From a virus, in the IMG/VR virus record IMGVR_UViG_3300043775_003628, positions 1 to 50,716 of that record: a stretch of 50,716 bases of DNA. One strand, written 5' to 3'. This document shows, piece after piece, positions 20,201 to 29,175 of this stretch (positions are counted from its first letter, which is position 1; each line of letters opens with the position of its first letter). The translations under genes were made by a program, and so were the position numbers. The notes beneath the pieces are model-generated. The model saw only the letters and a program-made list of their open reading frames with translations, ran no database searches and was not told the DNA's origin.

Positions 20201-23200
20201 TCATACCATCTGGAAGTGGTTTCTTTAGTGGTAGTGGTGCTGGGTTATTTGATATACCTCGTTCGGCACTTACTCCTGATGCATTAACAAATGTTGAAAT
20301 TAAATCAGGTTCAGTAACCGCATCGGTATCTCCAAATTTTGGATTCAAAGTTGAATCGATAGCTAGTGGTTCGGAATTTACCGGTTCGGTTGATGTTAGT
20401 GGTAGTTTACGAATAACTGGTACCGTAACTGCATCAATGTTTAGCGGTAGTGGTAGAGGGTTATTTGATATTCCGGTAGCTGCATTAGCAGATTTGGATA
20501 CATCAAAAATTTTTAGTGGTAGTGTAACTGCATCAGCAACTCCTAACTTTGGATTTGTAGTTACATCTGTTGCTAGTGGGTCTACGTTTAGTGGAAGCTT
20601 AGTAGTAAGTGGAAGTAGTAGATTCAGAATGGGTGTATCTGCATCCGTATTTAGTGGTAGTGGTGCTGGATTAACCGATATTCCTTTCTCTGCACTTTCT
20701 CAAGAATTATTTAGAATTGCAAGTGGAAGTGTAACAGCATCGGCATTGCCTGATAGAGGATTTGTTGTAGAATCTGTAGCAAGTGGTTCTAGGATTACCG
20801 GTAGTGTTGCAATTACGGGAAGTTTACGAATTACTACAACATCTGGTTCGTTAATATTAGATTCATCTTCTGCGTATTATGGTGAGGGTACTTATTTAAG
20901 AAATATTCCTAGAAACGCTTTAACCGAAGATGCGTTATTATCAACCGAAATCAAATCAGGTTCAGTAACCGCATCGGTATCACCAAATTTTGGATTTGTA
21001 GTTAAATCCGCTGCAAGTGGTTCTGAATTCACTGGTTCAATTGATGTAAGTGGAAGTGTTAGTGTAATAAGTGGAAGTTATTTCATTGGTGATGGTAGAT
21101 TCCTTAATAATATTACATTAGCGAATTTAGCAATTGATTCTACAAAAATATTTAGTGGAAGTGCTACTGCATCAATTTCGCCTGATAGAGGATTTGAAGT
21201 AAATGTTAATAGTAGAATAGATGGTAATTTAATAGTATCTTCATCCGCAAGAGCATTATCAACATCATCTATAAATACTGTATTTGATGTAACCAATGAT
21301 GGTAGTAACTCTTATATATTTAGTGGTTCGATACAAGGGGTAAATCCAACATTAACTTTAGTAAGAGGATTGGAATATACGTTTAATGTAAACGCAAGTG
21401 GACATCCTTTTTATATAAAAACCGCAAATTCAACTGGAACATCCAATACATATAATGATGGTGTTAATAATAATGGTGAAGATAGTGGTGTTATAACATT
21501 TACACCACCGTATGATTCACCAGATACATTATATTATAATTGCCAATTCCATTCTTCAATGGCGGGCACGTTTAATATTGTAAATTCTATAATATTACCT
21601 GCCGAAATAAGATTAATTGGTGAAACTAAAATTGAAGGTAATGTAACTGCATCAATGTTTAGTGGTAGTGGTAAAGGATTGTTTGATATTCCAATCGCTG
21701 CTATATCGGGTGATACTGTTAGAATTGCAAGTGGTAGTGTAACCGCATCCGTTGCACCTGATTTTGGATTTAAAGTTATCACTCCATTCACTTCATCAGT
21801 AGATATAAATGGTGTTTATAAAACTCAAATTGCTTCACAACTCACTGGTTCAGTAGATATAAGTGGTAGTTTGTATGTAAATGATATAAGTGGTGGTGTA
21901 TTTATAAATTCTTCTTCATTCTTGTACGCAGATGGTACATATCTTAGAAGAATACCTCGTTCAGCATTAACTGAAGATGCATTAATTAGTACGGAAATCA
22001 AAAGTGGTTCAGTAACCGCTTCCGTTTCACCTAATTTTGGATTTAGAGTAATAACTCCATTTACATCTTCTTTAGGTGAAAATGGGGTATTTACCGCATC
22101 AATAGCATCTCAATTTACCGGCTCTATTTCGGTAAGTGGTAGTATATTTGTAAATGATACGAGTGGTGGTTTATTCATAGAATCCTCATCATTTATCTAT
22201 GCAGAAGGTACTTATTTAAGACGAATACCTCGTTCGGCATTAACCGAAGATGCACTTATTTCAACTGAAATCAAATCTGGTTCGGTAACGGCATCGGTAA
22301 CACCTGATGAAGGATTTAGAGTTATTACTGATAGAACTGGTTCTCAAATAGGTTCTCAATTTACCGGTTCTATTGAAGTTAGTGGAAGTATTAGAGCAAC
22401 CGATTTTCTATTTGGTGATGGTAGATTTATTACCAATGTACAAGCGGCAGCAGCTCCTTTAATAGCAAGTGGTTCTGCAACTGCTTCGGTGGCAAGTGGA
22501 GAAACTTTTGTAGTAACAACTGCAAAAACTGGTTCACAAATTGGTTCTGAATTCACCGGTTCGGTTAGTGTAAGTGGCTCGATTTCGGCGTTTGATGTAA
22601 CATCAACCGGATTCTTCTTTGGTGATGGTAGATTTATTACTAATGTTGTAGCAACTGCGGCTCCATTTATTGCTAGTGGTAGTGCAACTGCATCGGTAGC
22701 AAATGGATTTGATTTTAGAGTAATAACTGCGGCAACGGGTTCGGAAGTAGGTTCTGAATTTACTGGTAGTGTAGAGGTTAGTGGTTCATTAAAAGCAGAT
22801 GATTTAACTGCAAGAGGATTTGTATTTGGTGATGGTAGATTCTTAACAAATGTACAAGCGGCGGCAGCACCTTTGATAGCAAGTGGTTCGGCTACTGCAT
22901 CTGTACAAAGTGGAGATACCTTCAGAGTAACAACTGCACCTTCATCTGGTTCATATCGTTCTCAATTTACATCATCGGTAGCAATTAGTGGTTCGGTAAC
23001 TGCATCGTTATTCATAGGTGATGGTGGTGGATTATTTAACATCCCACCTGATGCGATTGAAAACTTAGAGTTATTTAAAATTAACTCCGGTTCTGGTATT
23101 GCTATTATTGACCCAAACAAATTAAGTGTAAATGTACCAATTACCGCGGCTCGTTATGATGGTGATGGTAGTGGATTGTTTAACATTCCACCTGAAGCGT

Positions 23201-26200
23201 TGGATGACCTTAAGATTGATAGAATTCAATCTGGTTCACTTCAAGCGGTAATATCTCCGAACAGAGGATTAGAAATTGGAACTAGAACCTTTATATCTGG
23301 TAATTTAAGTGTTAGTGGTGGATTGTTTATCACTGGTGGGAATGTAATAGCAAGGTCTGGTTCATCATTTATTGGTGATGGTAGTGGTTTAACAAACATC
23401 AACATCGCTAATTTAGCATTTGAAACTTCAATATTAAAAAGTGGTTCATTTACGGCATCAATTTCTCCTGATAAAGGATTTGTAGTTAATTCATCAGCCA
23501 GTATTTGGGGTAATCTTTATATTGGCAATAATGTTACTGCTTACGATGTAACTGCATCACATAGAGTATTTGCACCATTATTTACCGGTTCATTCTTAGG
23601 TACATATAATTTCCAAGGAGTTGGACCAACTGCATCTGCACAATATGATATTTTAAGATTTGATGAGGCGAGAGGATATTTTATACCTCAACCTGAAACA
23701 TCATTAACTGAAACCGTATCGTTTAATAGTGTAAGTGATTTAACTATCGTACACAATTTGGGTATAAGATATCCAATGGTACAAGTATATGCAACTGGTT
23801 CTGAAGACCAAATATTACCTGGACAAATAATTGCAATCGATGAAGATACAATCCAACTTAAATTTGCTGGATTAACTTCTGGACATGTTGTAATTGGTAG
23901 TGGAGGTTCATTGATTAATGGTACAATTCCTGGTGATAGAGTATTTGGAAATGTACTATCTTCATCATACGCAATTAAAGCTGGTGTAGCGGAAGCGGTG
24001 GCGGGATTTGATTCATCTTCTTTGGCGCAATTATCAGCATCATTAGGTGATACTGCACAATATGTAAGAAACAATCAAACATCCTCAATGGCGGTGTTTA
24101 GTGCGGTGAGTGCATCTTATGCATTAACTGCATCATACGCATTAAATGCGGGAGATGGTGGTGGTACTGATTTATTTGTTTATTATACGAGTTCGTTAGT
24201 AAAATCACAAGTTGCAAAAATAAACTTTAGTGGTTCTGGCGTAAATTTAGTTCCATCTGGTTCGGATGGTGTATTAGTAACAATTAATGGTGGGTTAGCT
24301 CAGAGCTCTCAAACAGCATCTTACATATTATCAACTGGTGTAGATGGACCTTTGGGAATGGATAGTGTAACATTTGCACTTTCTTCATTAACTGCATCAT
24401 ACGCATTAAATTCGGCGAATACTGATACATCATCATTCTTAAACATTAATAGTGACCAAACAATAAACGCATCACTTACAATAAGTGGAAGTTTGGGAGT
24501 AAGTGGTAGTGTTGCATTTAGTAGTAGTATAGCATTTCAAAGTTTACCTTCTGGTTCATCAAACGAAGTTGTTATTTGGGACCCTATAACTAAAAGATTA
24601 GCATATAGAAACGTAGCTGCGGCAGTTGGTTCATCTGGTACCGGTGGTACTTCCGGAACTTCGGGAACTAGTGGAATTTCGGGAAGTAGCGGTTCTTCCG
24701 GTTCATCTGGTTCATCTGGAAGTAGTGGAAGCAGTGGAAGTAGTGGAAGCAGCGGAAGTAGTGGTGCTGATGGTACTTCCGGTTCTTCTGGTTCATCCGG
24801 AAGTAGTGGTTCGGTAGGAACATCGGGAAGTAGTGGAACTTCTGGTTCATCTGGTTCAAGTGGAAGTAGTGGTTCAGCAGGAACATCTGGTTCATCCGGA
24901 ACTTCAGGAAGTAGCGGTTCATCGGGTACTTCTGCTACAAGTGGAACATCTGGTTCAGATGGTTCTTCGGGAAGTAGTGGAAGTAGTGGAACTTCTGGTT
25001 CAAGTGGAAGCTCCGGAACATCAGCAACTTCAGGAACTTCAGGAAGTTCTGGAACATCTGGAACATCGGGAAGTAGTGGTTCATCTGGTACATCTGGTAG
25101 TAGTGGAACTTCTGCAACAAGTGGTACATCTGGTAGTAGTGGAAGCTCGGGTTCATCCGGTAGTGGAGGAACTTCTGGTTCATCCGGTAGTGGAGGTACA
25201 AGTGGAACTAGTGGAAGTTCAGGAACTGCAGGCTCATCTGGAAGTAGTGGTACTTCTGGTAGTGGAGGTACGAGTGGTTCTTCGGCATCTTCCGGAACAG
25301 GAGGTACTTCGGGAACCTCTGGTACATCTGGTTCATCCGGTACAAGCGGCACTTCGGGAAGTAGTGGTAGTGGAGGAACTTCTGGTTCTTCAGCATCTTC
25401 CGGAACCGGAGGTAGTGCTGGTACATCGGGTACATCTGGCACAAGTGGCACATCAGGAACTTCTGGTTCATCCGGAAAAGATGGTTCATCGGGAACATCG
25501 GGAACTTCTGGTTCATCTGGGCAAGCTGGTACATCGGGAACTTCTGGCACATCTGGAAGCAGTGGAACATCTGGAACTAGTGGTAAAGATGGTACTTCGG
25601 GAACATCTGGAAGTAGTGGAACTTCAGGAACATCTGGTTCAGATGGTTCATCTGGTTCAAGTGGAAGTAGTGGAAGTAGTGGTACTTCGGGTACAACGGG
25701 TTCATTTGGTACATCGGGTTCATCAGGAACTTCTGGGAGCAGTGGTTCATCTGGAAGCAGTGGAACATCCGGTTCATCTGGTTCGGCAGGAACTTCAGGA
25801 AGTAGTGGTTCATCGGGAACTTCAGGAAGTAGTGGAACAAGTGGTACTGATGGAACTTCTGGTTCTTCTGGTTCATCGGGAACTTCTGGAACAACTGGTT
25901 CATTTGGAACATCTGGAACAAGTGGAACTTCTGGTTCTGATGGAAGTAGTGGAACTTCTGGTACTGATGGAACTTCTGGAAGTAGTGGTTCATCTGGTTC
26001 TTCTGGCACATCCGGAACGGATGGTTCTGCAGGTACTTCTGGTATAGATGGTACTTCGGGAAGTAGTGGTTCATCCGGTACATCCGGTTCATCTTCTACA
26101 TCTGGTTCATCTGGAACTAGTGGAAGTAGTGGAACAACTGGAAGTAGTGGAACTTCGGGAAGTAGTGGCTCTGATGGTTCATCTGGAACTGCTGGTTCAT

Positions 26201-28257
26201 CTGGAAGTAGTGGAAGTAGTGGAAGTAGTGGCACATCAGGAACTTCAGGTTCTGCTGGAACTTCTGGTTTAGATGGAACTTTCTTTGGTAGTAGTGGTAC
26301 TTCTGGTACAAGCGGCACTTCGGGAACATCTGGCACAACAGGAACATCTGGAACATCTGGATTAGATGGAACATTCTTTGGTAGCAGTGGAACTTCTGGT
26401 GAAAGTGGAAGTAATGGTACATCTGGTAGTAGCGGAACTAGTGGCACAACTGGTTCTTCCGGAACTAGTGGTAGTAGTGGTATAACAGGTACATCGGGAA
26501 CTTCTGGCTTAGATGGAACTTTCTTTGGTAGTAGTGGAAGTTCGGGTTCATCGGGAACAACCGGGACAAGTGGTACATCTGGTACATCCGGTACAAGTGG
26601 TACATCTGGTGTGGATGGAACTTTCTTTGGTTCATCTGGAACGAGTGGAGAAACTGGTACATCCGGTACATCCGGTACAACGGGTACCTCTGGTACATCG
26701 GGTGAAAGTGGAACTGCAGGGACTAGTGGTAAAGATGGAACTTTCTTCGGAAGTAGCGGCACAACAGGAACTTCGGGAACTTCGGGAACATCTGGTACTT
26801 CTGGTACAAGCGGCACATCGGGAAGTAGCGGTTCTTCTGGTTTAGACGGAACTTTCTTTGGTAGTAGTGGTACAACAGGAACATCTGGTTCAAGCGGAAG
26901 TTCGGGTACTGCAGGTTCAGCCGGTAGTGGTGGTACATCTGGAACTAGTGGAACGAGTGGAGAAAGTGGAACTTCTGGATTGGACGGTACATTCTTCGGT
27001 AGTAGTGGTACGAGTGGCGAAAGTGGAACATCCGGAACAGGCGGCACTTCTGGTTCAAGTGGGACTACTGGTACTTCTGGTACTTCTGGTGAAAGTGGAA
27101 CTTCTGGTTTAGACGGAACTTTCTTTGGAAGTAGTGGTACAACGGGAACTTCGGGAACTTCAGGAATAAGTGGAAGTGAGGGAACTTCCGGAACTTCAGG
27201 AAGTAGTGGAACTTCTGGTTTAGACGGAACTTTCTTTGGAAGTAGTGGTACAACGGGAACTTCGGGAACATCTGGTGAAAGTGGAACGAATGGAACATCT
27301 GGTGAAAGTGGAACTGCTGGTTCATCTGGTACAAGTGGATTTGATGGTACATTCTTTGGAAGTAGTGGTACAACAGGAACATCTGGAACATCTGGTTCGG
27401 CAGGCACATCGGGAATTAGTGGAAGTAATGGTTCTTCTGGTACATCTGGTAAAGATGGTACTTTATTCGGAAGTAGTGGTACATCCGGAACATCAGGTAC
27501 ATCGGGAGCGGGTACATCTGGTACATCCGGATTGGGTACGAATGGTTCATCGGGAACCAGTGGTAAAGATGGAACTTTCTTTGGAAGTAGTGGTACATCA
27601 GGTACATCGGGAGCGGGAACATCGGGTACATCTGGAACATCTGGTTTAGGCACATCAGGTACATCGGGTGTAAATGGTACATTCTTTGGAAGTAGTGGTA
27701 CAACGGGAACTTCGGGAACATCTGGAGCAGGTTCATCCGGTACTTCTGGTGTTAGTGGAACGAATGGAACATCTGGTTCTTCTGGATTCTTAAATTTAGC
27801 AGGAACAACTGATAATGGTATTATTACTTGGAATAACCCATTAACATTTGGTAATGTTGAAAGTAATTTAACTTTTGATGGTTCAACTTTAAGTGTAACT
27901 GGAAATACTGAAAATAGTGGATATGTAGCATCAACAACATATAGAGAAACTTATTCTGATTTAGGAACAGGAGGAAGTGTAACATTAGACCTTTCAACTG
28001 CAAATAACTTCAGAAGACAATTTAATGGAACAGCAACAATTACAATAAGTAATGCACCTGGAGCTCCTAGAGCATTTGGATTTACTTTAACTGCTGTAAA
28101 TGCTGGGGCACATGTAATAACTTGGCCTGCTAGTATAGATTGGGTTAGTGGAACAGCACCTATATTAACATCAGCAGGTACGGATGTATTAACATTCTTT
28201 ACATTTAATGGTGGTACAACTTATTACGGATTTGTAGTTGGAAAAAATATGAGTTAA
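17287..28257 (+). CDS. Giant 3656-aa tail fibre: SGSVTAS modules, two cupredoxin domains, collagen-like tract
   Basis: Residues about 60-2050 hold about 24 copies of a beta module: SGSVTASVSPxFGFxV, then SGSxFTGSxxVSGSL, then FxGDGSxLxNIP and a short helix (ALTEDALISTEIK). The GDGSGL motif is common in phage fibres. Two cupredoxin-like domains lie at residues about 704-807 and 1332-1434. A 'HNLG' beta domain lies near 2150-2205, followed by ASYALTASYAL segments. Residues 2448-3500 are a Gly-X-Ser collagen-like tract without proline. Residues 3501-3656 form a tip (VESNLTFDGSTLSVTGN, TLTAVNAGAHVITWPASIDW, TFNGGTTYYGFV) known from phage fibre ends. The protein is inferred to be a trimeric long tail fibre. 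Small downstream genes probably assist its assembly or attachment. Confidence 0.75.
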   Translation: MAISNLLTGRVRVVSPKNVTQERYQFLDLSQAEPNLGVPNFSASLSGSPAIVVSDDQGNRGFVRSLDLDRVTGQFTGSFTGSATDLSGSFSGSFTGSFIGDGSRLVNLPEVTRIASGSATASISPNLGFQINVDTTITENLYVSKSIYAEQLIVSYISSSIIYSSGSNIFGDNYDDRQEFTGSVLVSSSIIVNDITASQSITGSFTGSFFGDGRDLKNVQSAIESAILASGSVTASVVGDILIINAQSASFLGGVQITGSLRLTTGSVIVESGSIIGANAVITDFTASSATGSFTGSFFGDGRNLFNLPEATKLATGSVTASVSPEFGFKVLSVASGSEFTGSVTISGSLEITATSGSLILGSSSAYFGEGTYLRNIPRTALTEDALISTEIKSGSVTASVSPNFGFVVKSAASGSEFTGSVDVSGSLTAQFFIGDGSQLLNVPSTVAPRIASGSVTASVSPEFGFKVESLQSGSQITGSVNISGSLFVSPFSGSLQLASGSSYYGEGQYLRNIPRSALTEDALISTEIKSGSVTASVSPVFGFRVESEVSGSEFTGSIDVSGSISASLFQGDGSGLFNIPLSALAEEVLVTTQISSGSVTASVSPNFGFRVESTLSGSQFTGSLLVSGNVELYTGSFSGSGKNLREIPKSAISDLDTSLIFSGSATASVNPVRGFNVNIFSQFSGSMSVSSSNFPIPTSSINTVFNVSNAASTAYTFTGAAEGSNPTLTLVRGLQYTFNLNASGHPFYIKVTPSTGIISTYDNGVTNNGEDSGVITFTPPSGSPDVLYYNCQFHSSMAGTINIVDALVRPSLIEFIGPTKITGSLAVNGNVTASMYSGSGRGLFDIPRSALSEEVFRIASGSISASVSPAFGFKVESLGTGSQFTGSINISGSLFASGSITASRAVIAPIISASFFEGDGSRLRNVPSVESNRIVSGSITASVSPDFGFKVDAVGPGSQFTGSIRISGSVFIPSGSGFFSGSGAGLFDIPRSALTPDALTNVEIKSGSVTASVSPNFGFKVESIASGSEFTGSVDVSGSLRITGTVTASMFSGSGRGLFDIPVAALADLDTSKIFSGSVTASATPNFGFVVTSVASGSTFSGSLVVSGSSRFRMGVSASVFSGSGAGLTDIPFSALSQELFRIASGSVTASALPDRGFVVESVASGSRITGSVAITGSLRITTTSGSLILDSSSAYYGEGTYLRNIPRNALTEDALLSTEIKSGSVTASVSPNFGFVVKSAASGSEFTGSIDVSGSVSVISGSYFIGDGRFLNNITLANLAIDSTKIFSGSATASISPDRGFEVNVNSRIDGNLIVSSSARALSTSSINTVFDVTNDGSNSYIFSGSIQGVNPTLTLVRGLEYTFNVNASGHPFYIKTANSTGTSNTYNDGVNNNGEDSGVITFTPPYDSPDTLYYNCQFHSSMAGTFNIVNSIILPAEIRLIGETKIEGNVTASMFSGSGKGLFDIPIAAISGDTVRIASGSVTASVAPDFGFKVITPFTSSVDINGVYKTQIASQLTGSVDISGSLYVNDISGGVFINSSSFLYADGTYLRRIPRSALTEDALISTEIKSGSVTASVSPNFGFRVITPFTSSLGENGVFTASIASQFTGSISVSGSIFVNDTSGGLFIESSSFIYAEGTYLRRIPRSALTEDALISTEIKSGSVTASVTPDEGFRVITDRTGSQIGSQFTGSIEVSGSIRATDFLFGDGRFITNVQAAAAPLIASGSATASVASGETFVVTTAKTGSQIGSEFTGSVSVSGSISAFDVTSTGFFFGDGRFITNVVATAAPFIASGSATASVANGFDFRVITAATGSEVGSEFTGSVEVSGSLKADDLTARGFVFGDGRFLTNVQAAAAPLIASGSATASVQSGDTFRVTTAPSSGSYRSQFTSSVAISGSVTASLFIGDGGGLFNIPPDAIENLELFKINSGSGIAIIDPNKLSVNVPITAARYDGDGSGLFNIPPEALDDLKIDRIQSGSLQAVISPNRGLEIGTRTFISGNLSVSGGLFITGGNVIARSGSSFIGDGSGLTNINIANLAFETSILKSGSFTASISPDKGFVVNSSASIWGNLYIGNNVTAYDVTASHRVFAPLFTGSFLGTYNFQGVGPTASAQYDILRFDEARGYFIPQPETSLTETVSFNSVSDLTIVHNLGIRYPMVQVYATGSEDQILPGQIIAIDEDTIQLKFAGLTSGHVVIGSGGSLINGTIPGDRVFGNVLSSSYAIKAGVAEAVAGFDSSSLAQLSASLGDTAQYVRNNQTSSMAVFSAVSASYALTASYALNAGDGGGTDLFVYYTSSLVKSQVAKINFSGSGVNLVPSGSDGVLVTINGGLAQSSQTASYILSTGVDGPLGMDSVTFALSSLTASYALNSANTDTSSFLNINSDQTINASLTISGSLGVSGSVAFSSSIAFQSLPSGSSNEVVIWDPITKRLAYRNVAAAVGSSGTGGTSGTSGTSGISGSSGSSGSSGSSGSSGSSGSSGSSGSSGADGTSGSSGSSGSSGSVGTSGSSGTSGSSGSSGSSGSAGTSGSSGTSGSSGSSGTSATSGTSGSDGSSGSSGSSGTSGSSGSSGTSATSGTSGSSGTSGTSGSSGSSGTSGSSGTSATSGTSGSSGSSGSSGSGGTSGSSGSGGTSGTSGSSGTAGSSGSSGTSGSGGTSGSSASSGTGGTSGTSGTSGSSGTSGTSGSSGSGGTSGSSASSGTGGSAGTSGTSGTSGTSGTSGSSGKDGSSGTSGTSGSSGQAGTSGTSGTSGSSGTSGTSGKDGTSGTSGSSGTSGTSGSDGSSGSSGSSGSSGTSGTTGSFGTSGSSGTSGSSGSSGSSGTSGSSGSAGTSGSSGSSGTSGSSGTSGTDGTSGSSGSSGTSGTTGSFGTSGTSGTSGSDGSSGTSGTDGTSGSSGSSGSSGTSGTDGSAGTSGIDGTSGSSGSSGTSGSSSTSGSSGTSGSSGTTGSSGTSGSSGSDGSSGTAGSSGSSGSSGSSGTSGTSGSAGTSGLDGTFFGSSGTSGTSGTSGTSGTTGTSGTSGLDGTFFGSSGTSGESGSNGTSGSSGTSGTTGSSGTSGSSGITGTSGTSGLDGTFFGSSGSSGSSGTTGTSGTSGTSGTSGTSGVDGTFFGSSGTSGETGTSGTSGTTGTSGTSGESGTAGTSGKDGTFFGSSGTTGTSGTSGTSGTSGTSGTSGSSGSSGLDGTFFGSSGTTGTSGSSGSSGTAGSAGSGGTSGTSGTSGESGTSGLDGTFFGSSGTSGESGTSGTGGTSGSSGTTGTSGTSGESGTSGLDGTFFGSSGTTGTSGTSGISGSEGTSGTSGSSGTSGLDGTFFGSSGTTGTSGTSGESGTNGTSGESGTAGSSGTSGFDGTFFGSSGTTGTSGTSGSAGTSGISGSNGSSGTSGKDGTLFGSSGTSGTSGTSGAGTSGTSGLGTNGSSGTSGKDGTFFGSSGTSGTSGAGTSGTSGTSGLGTSGTSGVNGTFFGSSGTTGTSGTSGAGSSGTSGVSGTNGTSGSSGFLNLAGTTDNGIITWNNPLTFGNVESNLTFDGSTLSVTGNTENSGYVASTTYRETYSDLGTGGSVTLDLSTANNFRRQFNGTATITISNAPGAPRAFGFTLTAVNAGAHVITWPASIDWVSGTAPILTSAGTDVLTFFTFNGGTTYYGFVVGKNMS
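19398..19707 (+). other. Cupredoxin-like domain 1, type-1 copper ligands intact
   Basis: Residues about 704-807. After NPTLTLVRG come GHPFYIK (His746) and LYYNCQFHSSMAGTINI (Cys792, His795, Met798). The spacing Cys-x2-His-x2-Met equals that of amicyanin (Cys92, His95, Met98), and the upstream His completes a type-1 copper set. Copper binding is inferred and not shown. Confidence 0.65.
21282..21588 (+). other. Cupredoxin-like domain 2, type-1 copper ligands intact
   Basis: Residues about 1332-1434, a near copy of domain 1. Ligands are His1373, Cys1419, His1422 and Met1425; the His-to-Cys spacing of 46 is the same in both. The DNA over the ligand loop is identical to domain 1 for more than 30 bases, so the duplication is recent or maintained by gene conversion. 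Confidence 0.65.
24628..27786 (+). repeat. Proline-free collagen-like Gly-Thr/Ser-Ser tract, 1053 aa
   Basis: An almost unbroken Gly-X-Y series in which X is mostly Thr or Ser and Y is Ser, with occasional Ala, Asp, Glu, Lys-Asp or Leu-Asp. From about 26270 a four-residue interruption recurs: a [LVKF]DGTFFGSSG segment that appears 13 times (one with GTLF, one with VNG), about every 33-50 residues. Base composition rises well above the AT-rich flanks. All six serine codons and several glycine and threonine codons are used, so DNA identity between triplets is low. Confidence 0.9.
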
Positions 28258-28268
28258 TAATTATAGTT

Positions 28269-29174
28269 ATGAGTATAGCAAGAAAATTAATACCATCTGA
28301 TTCGGCACAAGTGTTTCCATTTGTTTTTAGAATTACAACAACGGCAGCAAATACAGTATTTACAACTCCATTATCTGATTATGGTGGATTGACACCACAA
28401 CTTACTATCGATTGGGGTGATAGTACTCCAAATTCTGGTTTAATAACCGCATCAAATTCTATAAATAGAATACACACTTATGTATCCCCTGGAACATATA
28501 CAATTACTATTAGTGGATTTATGCCAGGATTTACTGTAAACAATAATTCTGGTATTAGAAATCTAGTTACCGAATTAGTACAATGGGGAATTGTTGGATT
28601 ACGTTCTATAAATTTTTATGGATGTGTAAATCTAACAGTTATTCCTGGAAGTGATGATTTGGATTTAGTTGGTGGATATACTGGTTTAAATGAAGTTGTT
28701 TCTTTTGCTAATTTTATGAGAGGAACTAGAATAACCGCAATTCCTGCGGATATATTTGACTTTTCTCCGGCAGCAACAACATTTACCGATACCTTTTCAT
28801 CAATAACAACATTGACAACCGTGCCAACTGGATTATTTAATAATGTAACATCAGCAACAACATTTGCATCTTGTTTTTTTGGTTGTACGGCGCTTGAATC
28901 AGTACCATCAACTTTATTTAACACAAATACTAATGTTGTAAACTTTTCTGGTACATTTAGAAACTGCCGTTCTCTAACAAATGTATTACAATTCACATTT
29001 AATACAAATGTAACAATTTTCAATAACGTATATAATATGAGTTCTACGGCAAACGCATTGACGGGAACAGCTCCTGAATTATGGTTAAGAACTCCAACTC
29101 CAGCTGGAACAGATGCATTTAATAATTGTACTGGTTTATCAAACTTCGCATCAATACCTCTAAACTTTAGATAA
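28269..29174 (+). CDS. PKD-like domain plus BspA-like (DUF285) repeats, putative adhesin tip
   Basis: A 301-aa protein. Residues about 45-90 look like a PKD or Ig-type domain (TIDWGDSTP at 46-54, HTYVSPGTYTITISG at 69-83). Residues about 95-300 carry degenerate leucine-rich repeats of the BspA / DUF285 kind: FYGCVNLTVIP, FANFMRGTRITAIPADIF, TTVPTGLFNN, CFFGCTALESVPSTLF, FRNCRSLTNV, FNNCTGLSNFASIP. BspA-like repeats are known in bacterial surface adhesins and occur in some phage fibre proteins. The gene lies 11 nt after the collagen-bearing fibre and one base before the chaperone-like gene, so it is probably a receptor-binding or fibre-tip protein. No signal peptide is present, as expected for a virion protein. 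Confidence 0.65.
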   Translation: MSIARKLIPSDSAQVFPFVFRITTTAANTVFTTPLSDYGGLTPQLTIDWGDSTPNSGLITASNSINRIHTYVSPGTYTITISGFMPGFTVNNNSGIRNLVTELVQWGIVGLRSINFYGCVNLTVIPGSDDLDLVGGYTGLNEVVSFANFMRGTRITAIPADIFDFSPAATTFTDTFSSITTLTTVPTGLFNNVTSATTFASCFFGCTALESVPSTLFNTNTNVVNFSGTFRNCRSLTNVLQFTFNTNVTIFNNVYNMSSTANALTGTAPELWLRTPTPAGTDAFNNCTGLSNFASIPLNFR

Positions 29175-29175
29175 T

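Noticed and set aside
24833-26047. Long + strand frame rich in Val, His, Leu and Glu overlapping the collagen tract
   Set aside because: It is another phase of the same repeat, with no start signals and a composition unlike a protein.
24537-27653. A 1038-codon open frame on the minus strand rich in PDVP/PEVP
   Set aside because: It is the exact antisense of the Gly-Thr/Ser-Ser tract. The repeat lacks stop codons in several frames by codon composition, there is no promoter or ribosome site, and every real gene is on the + strand.
24628-27786. Possible CRISPR array or satellite DNA
   Set aside because: The repetition is at the protein level in one long frame; there are no constant DNA repeats with unique spacers.
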